Shown: positions 56,542-64,000 of the stretch, piece by piece
Layout of the letters: each line of letters starts with the position of its first letter
Numbering within the stretch: position 1 is the first letter of the stretch
Program-made: the position numbers and the translations under genes
Origin: Gilliamella sp. wkB171
GTDB lineage: Bacteria; Pseudomonadota; Gammaproteobacteria; Enterobacterales; Orbaceae
DNA: 64,000 nt
NCBI RefSeq assembly: GCF_001693755.1
Contig: NZ_LYST01000044.1
Coordinates: forward strand, 43,147 to 107,146
Direction of reading: 5' to 3'
Notes under the pieces: model-generated
Database searches by the model: none
What the model was told of the DNA's origin: nothing
Seen by the model: only the letters and a program-made list of their open reading frames with translations

Positions 56542-58152
56542 ATGTTTAGTCAACTATTGAATCGTTTTTTTGGACAGCAAGATCCAAAAGAATCCATAGC
56601 ACAACAATTAAATCAACATTGGGCTGATTGGTTACAGCCGATTAGTTTAGATAAACCAGCGGGTGAAGATTTAACATATTCTGATTCTTTTCAAGAAATT
56701 AAAGAAGAAATAACTAAACTTTCAGGTATTAATTACACGCTGATTGCAACAGAAAGCGAAACTATCTTGAAACAAAATAGTAAAGATATTCGTGTCGCCA
56801 CTTATTATTGCTTGGCTCGTTTACATATTGATGGTGCAGAAGGATTTGCTGATGGGGTTGAACTACTAGCAGGATTATTGGACAAATTTGGTGAGTCGAT
56901 TTACCCTTCCCGTCACAATATTCGTAAAAATGCCATAGAATGGTTAGCTAGTAGTAAATTTATTGATGAACTTACCCCATTACAGCCGATACCAGAAGCA
57001 TGTTTAACACGTATTATTGTAGCATTAAACATGATAGATACCTGTTGTAATACGTTATTTGTAAATGAAGATCTTAATCACCCAATTAGCGCCCCTGATT
57101 TAACAGCTTTAGTTCATTTTTTTACAAATGGAATCAAGCAAGCGCCCAACCTAAATAAGACGGAAGAAAACATCGAGGAGACACCACCTTCCCCACCATT
57201 ATCTACACCAATTCGTAGCGAAGGTGAAGTCAAAATCAGCTCCCAACGAGACTTACTCGAGCAAGCTAGAAAAATGGCTTCTTTTTTACGCGAAAAACCA
57301 GAAGGTTACCTAGCTGCAGGGCGTTTTTTACGAGTTATTCGTTGGGATACCATAAATGATTTACCACCAGCCGATCATCGTGGGAAAACACGATTGCCAG
57401 CACCAAGAACAGAACTTAAACAACATATTAGTCGTTTAATTATTCAACAACAATGGCATGATCTTTTTGAACGCGCCGAGGCCGCATTCACCGAAAGTGC
57501 CAATCACTTTTGGTTAGATTTACAACGTGCAACCATAATAGCATTACAAAAAATGGGAGAACCTTATCAATCTTGGGCTGATATTTATCTGACTGATATT
57601 GGTTTGATGCTAGAACGATTAAACGGTGTTGAACATCTTTGTTTTGAAAATGGGATGCCATTTGCCGATGATGAAACACTAAGTTGGATAAGTAACAATG
57701 CCCGTATTCACCATTTAGATGAAGGTGAAAGTATGGTACAAATTGCGGTATCGGGCGAAAACGATTGGAATGAGATTGAAAAACAAGCATTAGAGCTCGC
57801 GCACACAGAAAATTTAGAGAAATCGTTTCAATGGTTACAAAATTTACCGTCATTACGCTCTCCTAAACAACGATATTTTCTACAATACACCCAAGCACGT
57901 GTAGCTGAACAATTTGGTCAACAAGATGTGGCACTAAAACTGTTAACTGGACTTAATGAACAACAACAAGGTATCACGTTATTACAATGGGAACCGGAAT
58001 TGTTATTTGATGTAAAACGATGTTTACTACGATTAATGAAACAAAAAAATCATCTCAAAGATGGTATAAAACCAAATCTTTCTGCTCAAATTGAGCAGTT
58101 ACATCATGAATTAATGCAACTCGATCCCGCAAGAGCATTAAGTATAATGTAA
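56542..58152 (+). CDS. tssA: T6SS protein TssA (ImpA N-terminal family)
   Basis: 536-aa protein whose N-terminal ImpA_N domain (about 25-135) has PISLDKPAGEDLTYSDSF and EGFADGVELLAGLLDKFG, the hallmark of TssA. A linker rich in Pro/Glu (about 205-225) and helical C-terminal domains follow (LTDIGLMLERLNGVE). TssA proteins organise baseplate and sheath assembly, either as the distal cap or at the baseplate; the subtype is not clear here. AATGGAATATTTTT ATG is a weak ribosome site. 28 bp after tssM. Confidence 0.85.
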   Translation: MFSQLLNRFFGQQDPKESIAQQLNQHWADWLQPISLDKPAGEDLTYSDSFQEIKEEITKLSGINYTLIATESETILKQNSKDIRVATYYCLARLHIDGAEGFADGVELLAGLLDKFGESIYPSRHNIRKNAIEWLASSKFIDELTPLQPIPEACLTRIIVALNMIDTCCNTLFVNEDLNHPISAPDLTALVHFFTNGIKQAPNLNKTEENIEETPPSPPLSTPIRSEGEVKISSQRDLLEQARKMASFLREKPEGYLAAGRFLRVIRWDTINDLPPADHRGKTRLPAPRTELKQHISRLIIQQQWHDLFERAEAAFTESANHFWLDLQRATIIALQKMGEPYQSWADIYLTDIGLMLERLNGVEHLCFENGMPFADDETLSWISNNARIHHLDEGESMVQIAVSGENDWNEIEKQALELAHTENLEKSFQWLQNLPSLRSPKQRYFLQYTQARVAEQFGQQDVALKLLTGLNEQQQGITLLQWEPELLFDVKRCLLRLMKQKNHLKDGIKPNLSAQIEQLHHELMQLDPARALSIM

Positions 58153-58206
58153 TATGATTCATGGTATTTGGATAGGAATAATAAATAATAATCAAAGAGA
58201 CAAACA

Positions 58207-59970
58207 ATGGATGATCTAATTCTACGCTATTACGAATCAGAAATGCGCTATTTGCGTGAAGCAGGAAAAGAATTTGCAAAAATTCATCCTGACAGGGCAA
58301 GTGAACTAAATTTAGATCGAGTAGGTGATCGCGATCCTTATGTAGAGCGTTTATTTGAGGGCTTCGCTTTCTTGACAGGGCGCTTACGCCAAAAAATTGA
58401 TGATGATTTGCCTGAACTCACTGAAAGCCTAGTTAGCCTACTTTGGCCGCATTATTTACGTTTAATACCGTCATTATCGATTATCGAGTTAACGCCCAAT
58501 TATGCAACATTATCGCGCCAAGAGCTCATTCCTGAAGGATTAAAAGTACAAAGTGAGCCTCTTGGACAAGCTGGCACTAAATGCCCTTATCGAACAACCC
58601 AAGATGTTATATTACAACCAATTAAAATTAGTCAAGCTAACTTAGGATTTCACCATGATGGTCGAAGTATGATTACTTTGCGTTTAAGTTTTGGTGAGTT
58701 AGCAGATTTTGAACAACTTGATCTATCTAAATTACGACTTTATTTGAATGCTGATGGACCCATTGCATCAACATTGCATTTTGCTTTAACGCAGCAAGTT
58801 GCTTCCATGCATTTACGGTATTCAACAAACCCGGAAAATCGGGTAACAATTCAAGGTAAAATAACCCCAGTTGGTTTTTCTGATGATGATCGGTTATGGT
58901 TAAAACCAGATAATGCTTTTGCCGGCTATCAGCTTTTATTGGAATATTTTGCTTTTCGTGAAAAGTTTATGTTTGTGGATCTTCATGGACTCAATATTGA
59001 TGACGTACCAGAGCACTGCCGTTATATCGATATTGAGCTCATTTTAAATCAAAATTGGCCAACCGATATGCCGTTTAATCACGATAATATTCGTTTACAT
59101 TGTGTTCCGGTCATCAATTTATTTGATTTAGAGGCAGATCCAATCGTTGTTAACCAATTGGAGAGCGAGTATTTACTTAGGCCGTTACTTCGTCAAGATG
59201 GACATGTCGAGGTTTATTCTGTTGAACATGTGGAAGCCATCACCCGTAATGGTCGTTATCACTATGTGCCTTTTACCAGCTTCAAACATCGAGGAGGAAT
59301 GTTAAGGCATGATGCACCTGAAAGATATTATCATACACGCGTTCGCAAAGGTGCATCAGGATTACATGAAACTTGGTTAATTCTGGGCGGTAAGATCTGG
59401 GATAAAGATGAAATGTTAGAAACCGAAACATTATCATTACAAATTACCGGTACAAATGGTATGTTGCCGCGTAAAGTATTACGCAATGCACGTATTGATG
59501 AGCTTTGTCATGCTCAAAACAGCATAAGCCGTGTACACAATTTATGTTCGCCAACATTACCATGTTATCCGCCAACGGAAGATCGCTTTTATTGGCGCGT
59601 TTTGTCGCATTTAGCACCGAATTATCTCTCCTTGATGAATGCAGAAGTGTTACGAGGAACGCTAGCTTTATATGATTGGACCGATAACGAACTCAATCGT
59701 CGACGATTGGAGGGCATTGTTAATGTCTCTCATCGAATGATTAAGCGTATCGAAAAAGGAATGCTACAGCGAGGTATAGAAATAGAGGTGACGCTCAATA
59801 GTTATCAGTTTGCCGGTGAAGGCGATGTCATGCTTTTTGGTGAGTTGTTACATCAATTTTTTGCCCTGTATGCCGATGTAAATTTATTCACTAAATTAGT
59901 TATTATTCCTTTACCAACAGGAAATAAAATTATATGGAATCACAGCAAAATATCGAAAACAGCATTTTAA
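58207..59970 (+). CDS. tssF: T6SS baseplate protein TssF
   Basis: 587-aa baseplate wedge component, equivalent to T4 gp6. Seen: the N-terminal LILRYYESEMRYLREAGKEF, FLTGRLRQKIDDDLPEL and PSLSIIELTPN, all diagnostic of TssF. It works as TssF2-TssG with TssE and TssK. The stop TAA overlaps a possible tssG start ATG at 59970. 54 bp after tssA, with AAAGAGACA upstream of ATG. Confidence 0.95.
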   Translation: MDDLILRYYESEMRYLREAGKEFAKIHPDRASELNLDRVGDRDPYVERLFEGFAFLTGRLRQKIDDDLPELTESLVSLLWPHYLRLIPSLSIIELTPNYATLSRQELIPEGLKVQSEPLGQAGTKCPYRTTQDVILQPIKISQANLGFHHDGRSMITLRLSFGELADFEQLDLSKLRLYLNADGPIASTLHFALTQQVASMHLRYSTNPENRVTIQGKITPVGFSDDDRLWLKPDNAFAGYQLLLEYFAFREKFMFVDLHGLNIDDVPEHCRYIDIELILNQNWPTDMPFNHDNIRLHCVPVINLFDLEADPIVVNQLESEYLLRPLLRQDGHVEVYSVEHVEAITRNGRYHYVPFTSFKHRGGMLRHDAPERYYHTRVRKGASGLHETWLILGGKIWDKDEMLETETLSLQITGTNGMLPRKVLRNARIDELCHAQNSISRVHNLCSPTLPCYPPTEDRFYWRVLSHLAPNYLSLMNAEVLRGTLALYDWTDNELNRRRLEGIVNVSHRMIKRIEKGMLQRGIEIEVTLNSYQFAGEGDVMLFGELLHQFFALYADVNLFTKLVIIPLPTGNKIIWNHSKISKTAF

Positions 59971-60974
59971 TGCAAACACTTGAAAGTGTTTTGCCAAAAA
60001 TGAATTTTTATCGTTTTTGTCAATTACTTGAGCAAATGTATGCAAATGAACCTATACTTGGCAAATACGAAACACCCGCAGCCGATCCTTTGCGTTTTGC
60101 GCCATCGATCGATATGTCTTTTCCTGCTAGTGAACTAAAATATATCGAAAGAGCACCTTATGTTAATCGACCTGCTACAGTAAGAACGCGATTTTTAGGA
60201 TTATATGGGGTTGACTCGGTACTACCGCTGGGCTTACTTGATAATATCATTCGTCGTGAAGAAAACTATCAAGTAATGACTGATTTCTTGGATATGTTTA
60301 ATCATCGTACCATCACTCAGTTTTATCGTATTTGGTTAAAATATCATTACCCTGCGAGTTTTCTAAGTGGAGGAAAAGATCCATTATCAAAATGTTTGCT
60401 TGGATTGACGGGACTGGGGATCAAAGGCACGGTCGAACAAATTGGTACACCAGCATCACGTTTTTTGGCATTATTAGGTTTAATTACACAAAAAACACGA
60501 ACAGCTGACGGTATTGTTGGTTTGGTACGTGTTTTAGTACATGATGCAAAAGTAGTAGTAAGTGAATTCTATCCTATTTGGCAGTCAATTGATAACCCAG
60601 CACAATTAGGCGATAAAGTACAACCGGTTAGTTTAAATGGAGGAGCGGTATTAGGTTCTCGTTTTAGAGAGTGTAATCAAACCGTTCATATTGCGATTAC
60701 GCCTCAATATGAACAGCAAGTGATTGATTTACTGCCGGGAGGACAGTTACATCGTGATTTGATGGCTTTATTACGCGCTTATTTAGGTTATCAGGTTGAT
60801 GCCAAAATGACACTTTGTATTCAACGTCGATTTTTACCACGAAGTCAATTAAAACCTAAAAATAGTCGTCTAGGTCAAACAGCATCATTAATAAAAAACA
60901 CGACTAATGAAAAGATTGAGGATGAAGTTGCTGTGAACATAGGCCACTACTCTGGAATAGATTATGCTGCATAA
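59934..60974 (+). CDS. tssG: T6SS baseplate protein TssG
   Basis: 346-aa partner of TssF in the baseplate wedge, related to T4 gp53/gp7 parts. Seen: MNFYRFCQLLEQM at the N-terminus, PLRFAPSIDMSFPASEL, and LPGGQLHRDLMALLRAYLG near the end, typical of TssG. Two starts are possible: ATG 59934 (37 bp inside tssF, with a distant AGGA) or ATG 59970, which overlaps the tssF stop as TAATG and gives 334 aa. The second fits the coupling used elsewhere in this operon. Confidence 0.92.
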   Translation: MESQQNIENSILMQTLESVLPKMNFYRFCQLLEQMYANEPILGKYETPAADPLRFAPSIDMSFPASELKYIERAPYVNRPATVRTRFLGLYGVDSVLPLGLLDNIIRREENYQVMTDFLDMFNHRTITQFYRIWLKYHYPASFLSGGKDPLSKCLLGLTGLGIKGTVEQIGTPASRFLALLGLITQKTRTADGIVGLVRVLVHDAKVVVSEFYPIWQSIDNPAQLGDKVQPVSLNGGAVLGSRFRECNQTVHIAITPQYEQQVIDLLPGGQLHRDLMALLRAYLGYQVDAKMTLCIQRRFLPRSQLKPKNSRLGQTASLIKNTTNEKIEDEVAVNIGHYSGIDYAA

Positions 60975-60990
60975 TAAAAAAGGATTAAAT

Positions 60991-61509
60991 ATGAGATTAA
61001 TTTGTGTATTGATAATAAGTATATTAACCATAGGATTAACGGGTTGTGGAATTGCCCAAAGCGTATCAGAAGGTGCAGTTGGCTTAAGTAATTCTGTTTT
61101 TTCATGGGATATTAGGACAATACATCTGGATTTTATTGCAAGAGCAGAATTAAATATGGATGATGACAGCCACTCTTCACCTGTTGTTATTCGTATTTAT
61201 CAATTAAAGGATGATAAAACATTCAATTCCGCTCCTTATCAGGATCTGGTTAACCAAGATAGTGATGCATTAAAGGAATCATTAATTGAGAGTAAAGAAT
61301 TGATTTTAAAACCTAATACATCAGTTTCTGTTGATGTTCCTTTTAATAAAAAAGCTGAGGTTGTGGGAATTGCCGCACTTTATAAAGACCCTAATTTAAA
61401 GGAAAATAGTTGGCGAATGGTATTAACCCGTAGTGATTTAAATATCACTAAACCACGACAAATTATTGCAAGCCAATATACTATAAAACTAGTGGATGAA
61501 AGTAAATGA
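60991..61509 (+). CDS. tssJ: T6SS outer-membrane lipoprotein TssJ
   Basis: 172-aa lipoprotein that anchors the TssM periplasmic domain to the outer membrane. Seen: signal and lipobox GLTGC with Cys about 19, the TssJ transthyretin-like fold blocks LDFIARAELNMD, PVVIRIYQLKDD, and VDVPFNKKAEVVGIAALY. AAAGGA 8 nt before ATG 60991 supports this start over an in-frame ATG at 60964 that overlaps tssG. The stop overlaps tssE by 4 nt. Confidence 0.92.
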   Translation: MRLICVLIISILTIGLTGCGIAQSVSEGAVGLSNSVFSWDIRTIHLDFIARAELNMDDDSHSSPVVIRIYQLKDDKTFNSAPYQDLVNQDSDALKESLIESKELILKPNTSVSVDVPFNKKAEVVGIAALYKDPNLKENSWRMVLTRSDLNITKPRQIIASQYTIKLVDESK

Positions 61510-61940
61510 GTGCTTCATTATACGATATTCTTTATGGCTATTTTCAATCAGGCATCCCCATTGACGATGTAGCGGAAAATGAGCAAACCATTATTAGTGT
61601 CATGGATAATATTGAACGTATCTTAAATAGTCGGGCTGGTGCAGTAAAACATATGCCCGATTATGGCTTACCTGATATGTCAACCATCTTTCAAGCCCTA
61701 CCCTCATCAGCTTATATTTTGATGAGAGCAATAGAACAAACACTATTAAAGTATGAACCTAGGTTATCTTCCATTGATATCCATATCGACGATAAAAACC
61801 ATGATACCATGGTCCTTGCTTATGAACTAACCTGCCATTTGAAAGAAGGTGGACTTGTCAAATATGGAACTTATTTTATGCCCGATGGTAAAGCACGTTT
61901 AAAATATACCCGTAATGGTGTCACTGTTAACAAAAATTGA
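61506..61940 (+). CDS. tssE: T6SS baseplate protein TssE (gp25-like)
   Basis: 144-aa gp25-like protein that links baseplate to sheath. Seen: the N-terminal SLYDILYG, VMDNIERILNSRAGAVKHMPDYGLPD (split here over the gp25 core) and the YEPRL motif (gp25 EPR), which is the family hallmark. ATGA overlap with tssJ gives coupled translation. Last gene of the T6SS group; no tssB/tssC, hcp, clpV, tssK, tssL or vgrG is found in the window. Confidence 0.94.
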   Translation: MSASLYDILYGYFQSGIPIDDVAENEQTIISVMDNIERILNSRAGAVKHMPDYGLPDMSTIFQALPSSAYILMRAIEQTLLKYEPRLSSIDIHIDDKNHDTMVLAYELTCHLKEGGLVKYGTYFMPDGKARLKYTRNGVTVNKN

Positions 61941-62996
61941 CCCAATAAATAATAAATTTTAAGTTAGTTATTTTCACATAAAATTTATGAAATCGTTTAG
62001 CAATCAAAATAAATTGGCCCAAAGCATGTTATGGCATAGGATTTGGCGATTGGTCTGGTTAAAGGAATTTATCCCACTAATTTAACACTATTACAAAACT
62101 GGCGACACTATGCCATTTGGTGTAGTGCTGCAAATGACGATAGCAATACAGTGAAAAATATGATAACTCGCGTGCTACAAAAAGATTTCAAGCATACAAT
62201 TAATTAGTTTGCAAAAAGCATGCTAAACAAGGGTGCTAAATCGAGTGGCTTAAGTAAACGATATTTGTAAAGTAACCGGAATAAAAATGTGAGAGCTCAG
62301 CAAAAATAAGTATCGTTTACGTTTTAATTTTTAATTTTTAATTTTTAATTTTACAGTAAACAATAATGCAGTGGTATGAGTCTATTATAGTACAAAATAT
62401 CTAGCATAATCATTTTGCTTGGTGGTTTGACGATAGTATTTTTTGATGTTTTTCAACTGGATGAGAGCACTTTTTATTGTAAAGCACCTAAAAAACAGAG
62501 TTATAAAGTTGAAAACCACCGTATATTTTAGTCAATATTACTACCTGATTTTGTTATATCAAAAAGTGTAGATACTTTAATTAATACGCTCTGTTTTTTT
62601 AACTTTTTTAATGTGGATTTCACCATTTCGATACTTTTGACTTCTTTTAGTTTGGTTGTTTTTAAAATGGATCCTTCATCTGTAACCTATTTAATGAAAA
62701 GCTTTTTTTAATGTTAAAATAGCTATCCTATCTATTTTTGCGCTTCTCTTTTAGTAAGACTTTTTACAAAACCTTTGCCTTCCCTATAAGGAATTTACCG
62801 TGTTGGTATTCCTGTTATCTAAGATACCTTCACACACCACTAATTAATGTTTTTAAAAATTGATAATCAAATACCATACAAAATCACCCGCATTGTAATT
62901 TAGCTACAATTATTGTAAATAAATTGCAAAAAATGTTTATATCAGTAAAATAGCATACCTATATAAAAACAAACACCAAATATCAGTAATGATGAG
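61941..62996. other. Gene-poor region after the T6SS operon, with coding fragments
   Basis: 1,056 bp without an intact gene. The plus frame 62043-62207 reads as a C-terminal protein fragment (LVKGIYPTNLTLLQNWRHYA, then AANDDSNTVKNMITRVLQ). On the minus strand a 50-odd codon fragment ends at a stop near 62536 (KLKEVKSIEMVKSTLKKLKK). Neither has a credible start. At about 62322-62352 the heptamer TTTTTAA is repeated about four times, and GTAAACGATA/TATCGTTTAC form an inverted repeat around it. This looks like a degraded former accessory site. Confidence 0.4.
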
Positions 62997-63668
62997 GTGT
63001 TTAAATTAAACATAACAACATATTTTATGGATACACATGTACCTATGTTAAAATCAAAAACAGAAGATATTAAAAAATCTGCATTAATTCTTATCGAATG
63101 CCAAAATGAATGGCTTCATCCTTCTGGGCATTTATACCAAAGCTTTAAAGATAAAGATCTATTTGAAGAATCAATCAAAAATATTGAATCAAGCTTATTT
63201 TATGCAAGGCAAATTCACATGCCAATTATCCATTGTGGTTTGAGATTTCAAAAAGGTTATCCAGAGTTAGCCAATGGAAAAACAGGCCTAAGGCATGCAA
63301 TTAGTCACTTTGGTACATTTCCTGTCGATAGTTTTAATTCGCAATTTTATGAAACATTAACACCAAAAAATGAAGAATTTATTGTAATGGGTAGAACCGG
63401 ATCAAGTGGCTTTTCTGGTTCTAATTTAGACATTTACCTTAGAAACAATAGTATTGAAACACTTTATTTAGTAGGATACGCGACCAATGTTTGTGTAGAA
63501 TCAACCTTTCGTGAAGCTCAAGACAAAGGCTATTTTCCAGTCATCATTAGTGATGCTACAGGTACATTCGATAAAATTCAGCAAGAACACATGTTGAAAT
63601 ACACAGTTCCTCATTACGGCGAATCGATAACGACTAAAGAATTTGAACGATTGTACGATGATCGATAA
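62997..63668 (+). CDS. Isochorismatase-family cysteine hydrolase
   Basis: About 223-aa alpha/beta hydrolase of the isochorismatase-like family. Seen: LILIECQNEWLHPSGHLY (first motif, with Glu in place of the usual Asp, as in a known subfamily), GRTGSSGFSGSNLDIYL, and the nucleophile Cys in GYATNVCVESTFREA. Members hydrolyse amides, ureas or isochorismate; the substrate here is not known. The start is uncertain: GTG 62997 is the longest, ATG 63027 and 63045 are also possible, and none has a good ribosome site. Alone on the plus strand. Confidence 0.8.
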   Translation: MFKLNITTYFMDTHVPMLKSKTEDIKKSALILIECQNEWLHPSGHLYQSFKDKDLFEESIKNIESSLFYARQIHMPIIHCGLRFQKGYPELANGKTGLRHAISHFGTFPVDSFNSQFYETLTPKNEEFIVMGRTGSSGFSGSNLDIYLRNNSIETLYLVGYATNVCVESTFREAQDKGYFPVIISDATGTFDKIQQEHMLKYTVPHYGESITTKEFERLYDDR

Positions 63669-64000
63669 CTTGTTAAAACAATATCAATATTTTCAATAGA
63701 TTCAATTTAATATAAAAAATAAGTTAGGCTGTCCCAACATTGGGATAGCTATATCATACTCATCAAATTTAAGCTAAATATCAACTAACAGTATTAAAGC
63801 AATCAATAGCAATCTTTTTAAATTGAAATATAACGAATCATTCGTAGGTACTTTTTGCTCTTATCTAAAAATATCTCAATGATTGTGAGTTAATTGTTTT
63901 GATAAGATTAAAAAATTAATAAGATACCAAAAAATATAGATTTTAATATAAAAGAAATTAAGGGGCATTGAAAACTTTTTATCTAATATGAGTAAAACAA
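63669..64000. other. Intergenic region at the window end
   Basis: 332 bp with no protein-like frame. A hairpin GCTGTCCCAA/TTGGGATAGC (about 63729-63750, one G-U pair), some 60 bp after the hydrolase stop codon, could be its terminator; no T-run follows. The remainder is A/T-rich. Confidence 0.45.

Noticed and set aside
62322..62352. CRISPR-like array from the repeated heptamer TTTTTAA
   Set aside because: Units are 7 bp, with no spacers and no cas genes; it is a simple-sequence repeat.

Overview
The window is AT-rich gammaproteobacterial chromosome. Its mixture of Enterobacterales- and Pasteurellales-like gene orders, a type VI secretion (T6SS) locus and very AT-rich spacers suggest Orbaceae (Gilliamella/Orbus/Frischella-like gut bacteria). 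That assignment is inference; no rRNA or species marker is present.

Layout. 1-6.6 kb (mostly minus): 5' part of mrcA (PBP1a), a CptA/YgfX-like protein (plus), tusA, yigL and a four-gene hof operon (DNA-uptake secretin and pilus-assembly-like proteins) in which HofM and HofN are fused. 6.7-7.3 kb: tRNA operon Val-Val-Lys, followed by a hairpin-rich element that ends in a copy of the tRNA-Lys 3' end. 7.4-8.9 kb: two Sel1-repeat proteins. 9-11.6 kb: a secreted GH3 glycosidase whose leader carries a CRP-like site, a BglG/LicT-type antiterminator RNA (RAT) and an overlapping terminator; a decayed ORF lies upstream. 11.7-20.2 kb: transporters and housekeeping enzymes (ArgO-like exporter, APC permease, YhfA-like OsmC, TauE/SafE, MltB, LdhA, AmpG-like, nitroreductase, a 61-aa protein). 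20.5-32.1 kb: trxB-cydD-cydC, rsfS-rlmH-ybeY-corC-lnt, then gltIJKL (glutamate/aspartate ABC importer), with E. coli-like synteny. 32.5-38.2 kb: recD without recB/recC, a DUF4139 protein, and nadR-pnuC (nicotinamide riboside uptake and conversion to NAD). 38.4-41.9 kb: tusE and ftsB-ispD-ispF-truD-pcm, lacking surE, nlpD and rpoS at their usual places. 42.1-48.5 kb: accessory region starting at tRNA-Ser(TGA). A 156-bp direct repeat that begins in the tRNA 3' end brackets a GST gene; then come a TetR/HPP divergent pair with a clear double operator, a decayed DUF1848 gene, an Ada-like repair gene and an MFS transporter. 48.6-61.9 kb: T6SS locus: DUF6708 protein, candidate lipoprotein, PAAR tip, an unknown membrane protein, TssM, TssA, TssF, TssG, TssJ, TssE. 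The DUF6708/lipoprotein/PAAR part has undergone an exact 1,302-bp tandem duplication. 62-64 kb: gene-poor DNA with coding fragments and one isochorismatase-family hydrolase.

How the genes work together. MrcA, MltB, Lnt, AmpG and FtsB serve the envelope and peptidoglycan cycle. TusA and TusE are two parts of the tRNA 2-thiouridine sulfur relay. PnuC and NadR form a compact NAD salvage route. CydDC supports assembly of cytochrome bd. The T6SS genes here give the baseplate wedge (TssE, F, G), TssA, and part of the membrane complex (TssM, TssJ). Sheath (TssB, C), Hcp, VgrG, ClpV, TssK and TssL are absent from the window and must lie elsewhere if the system works.
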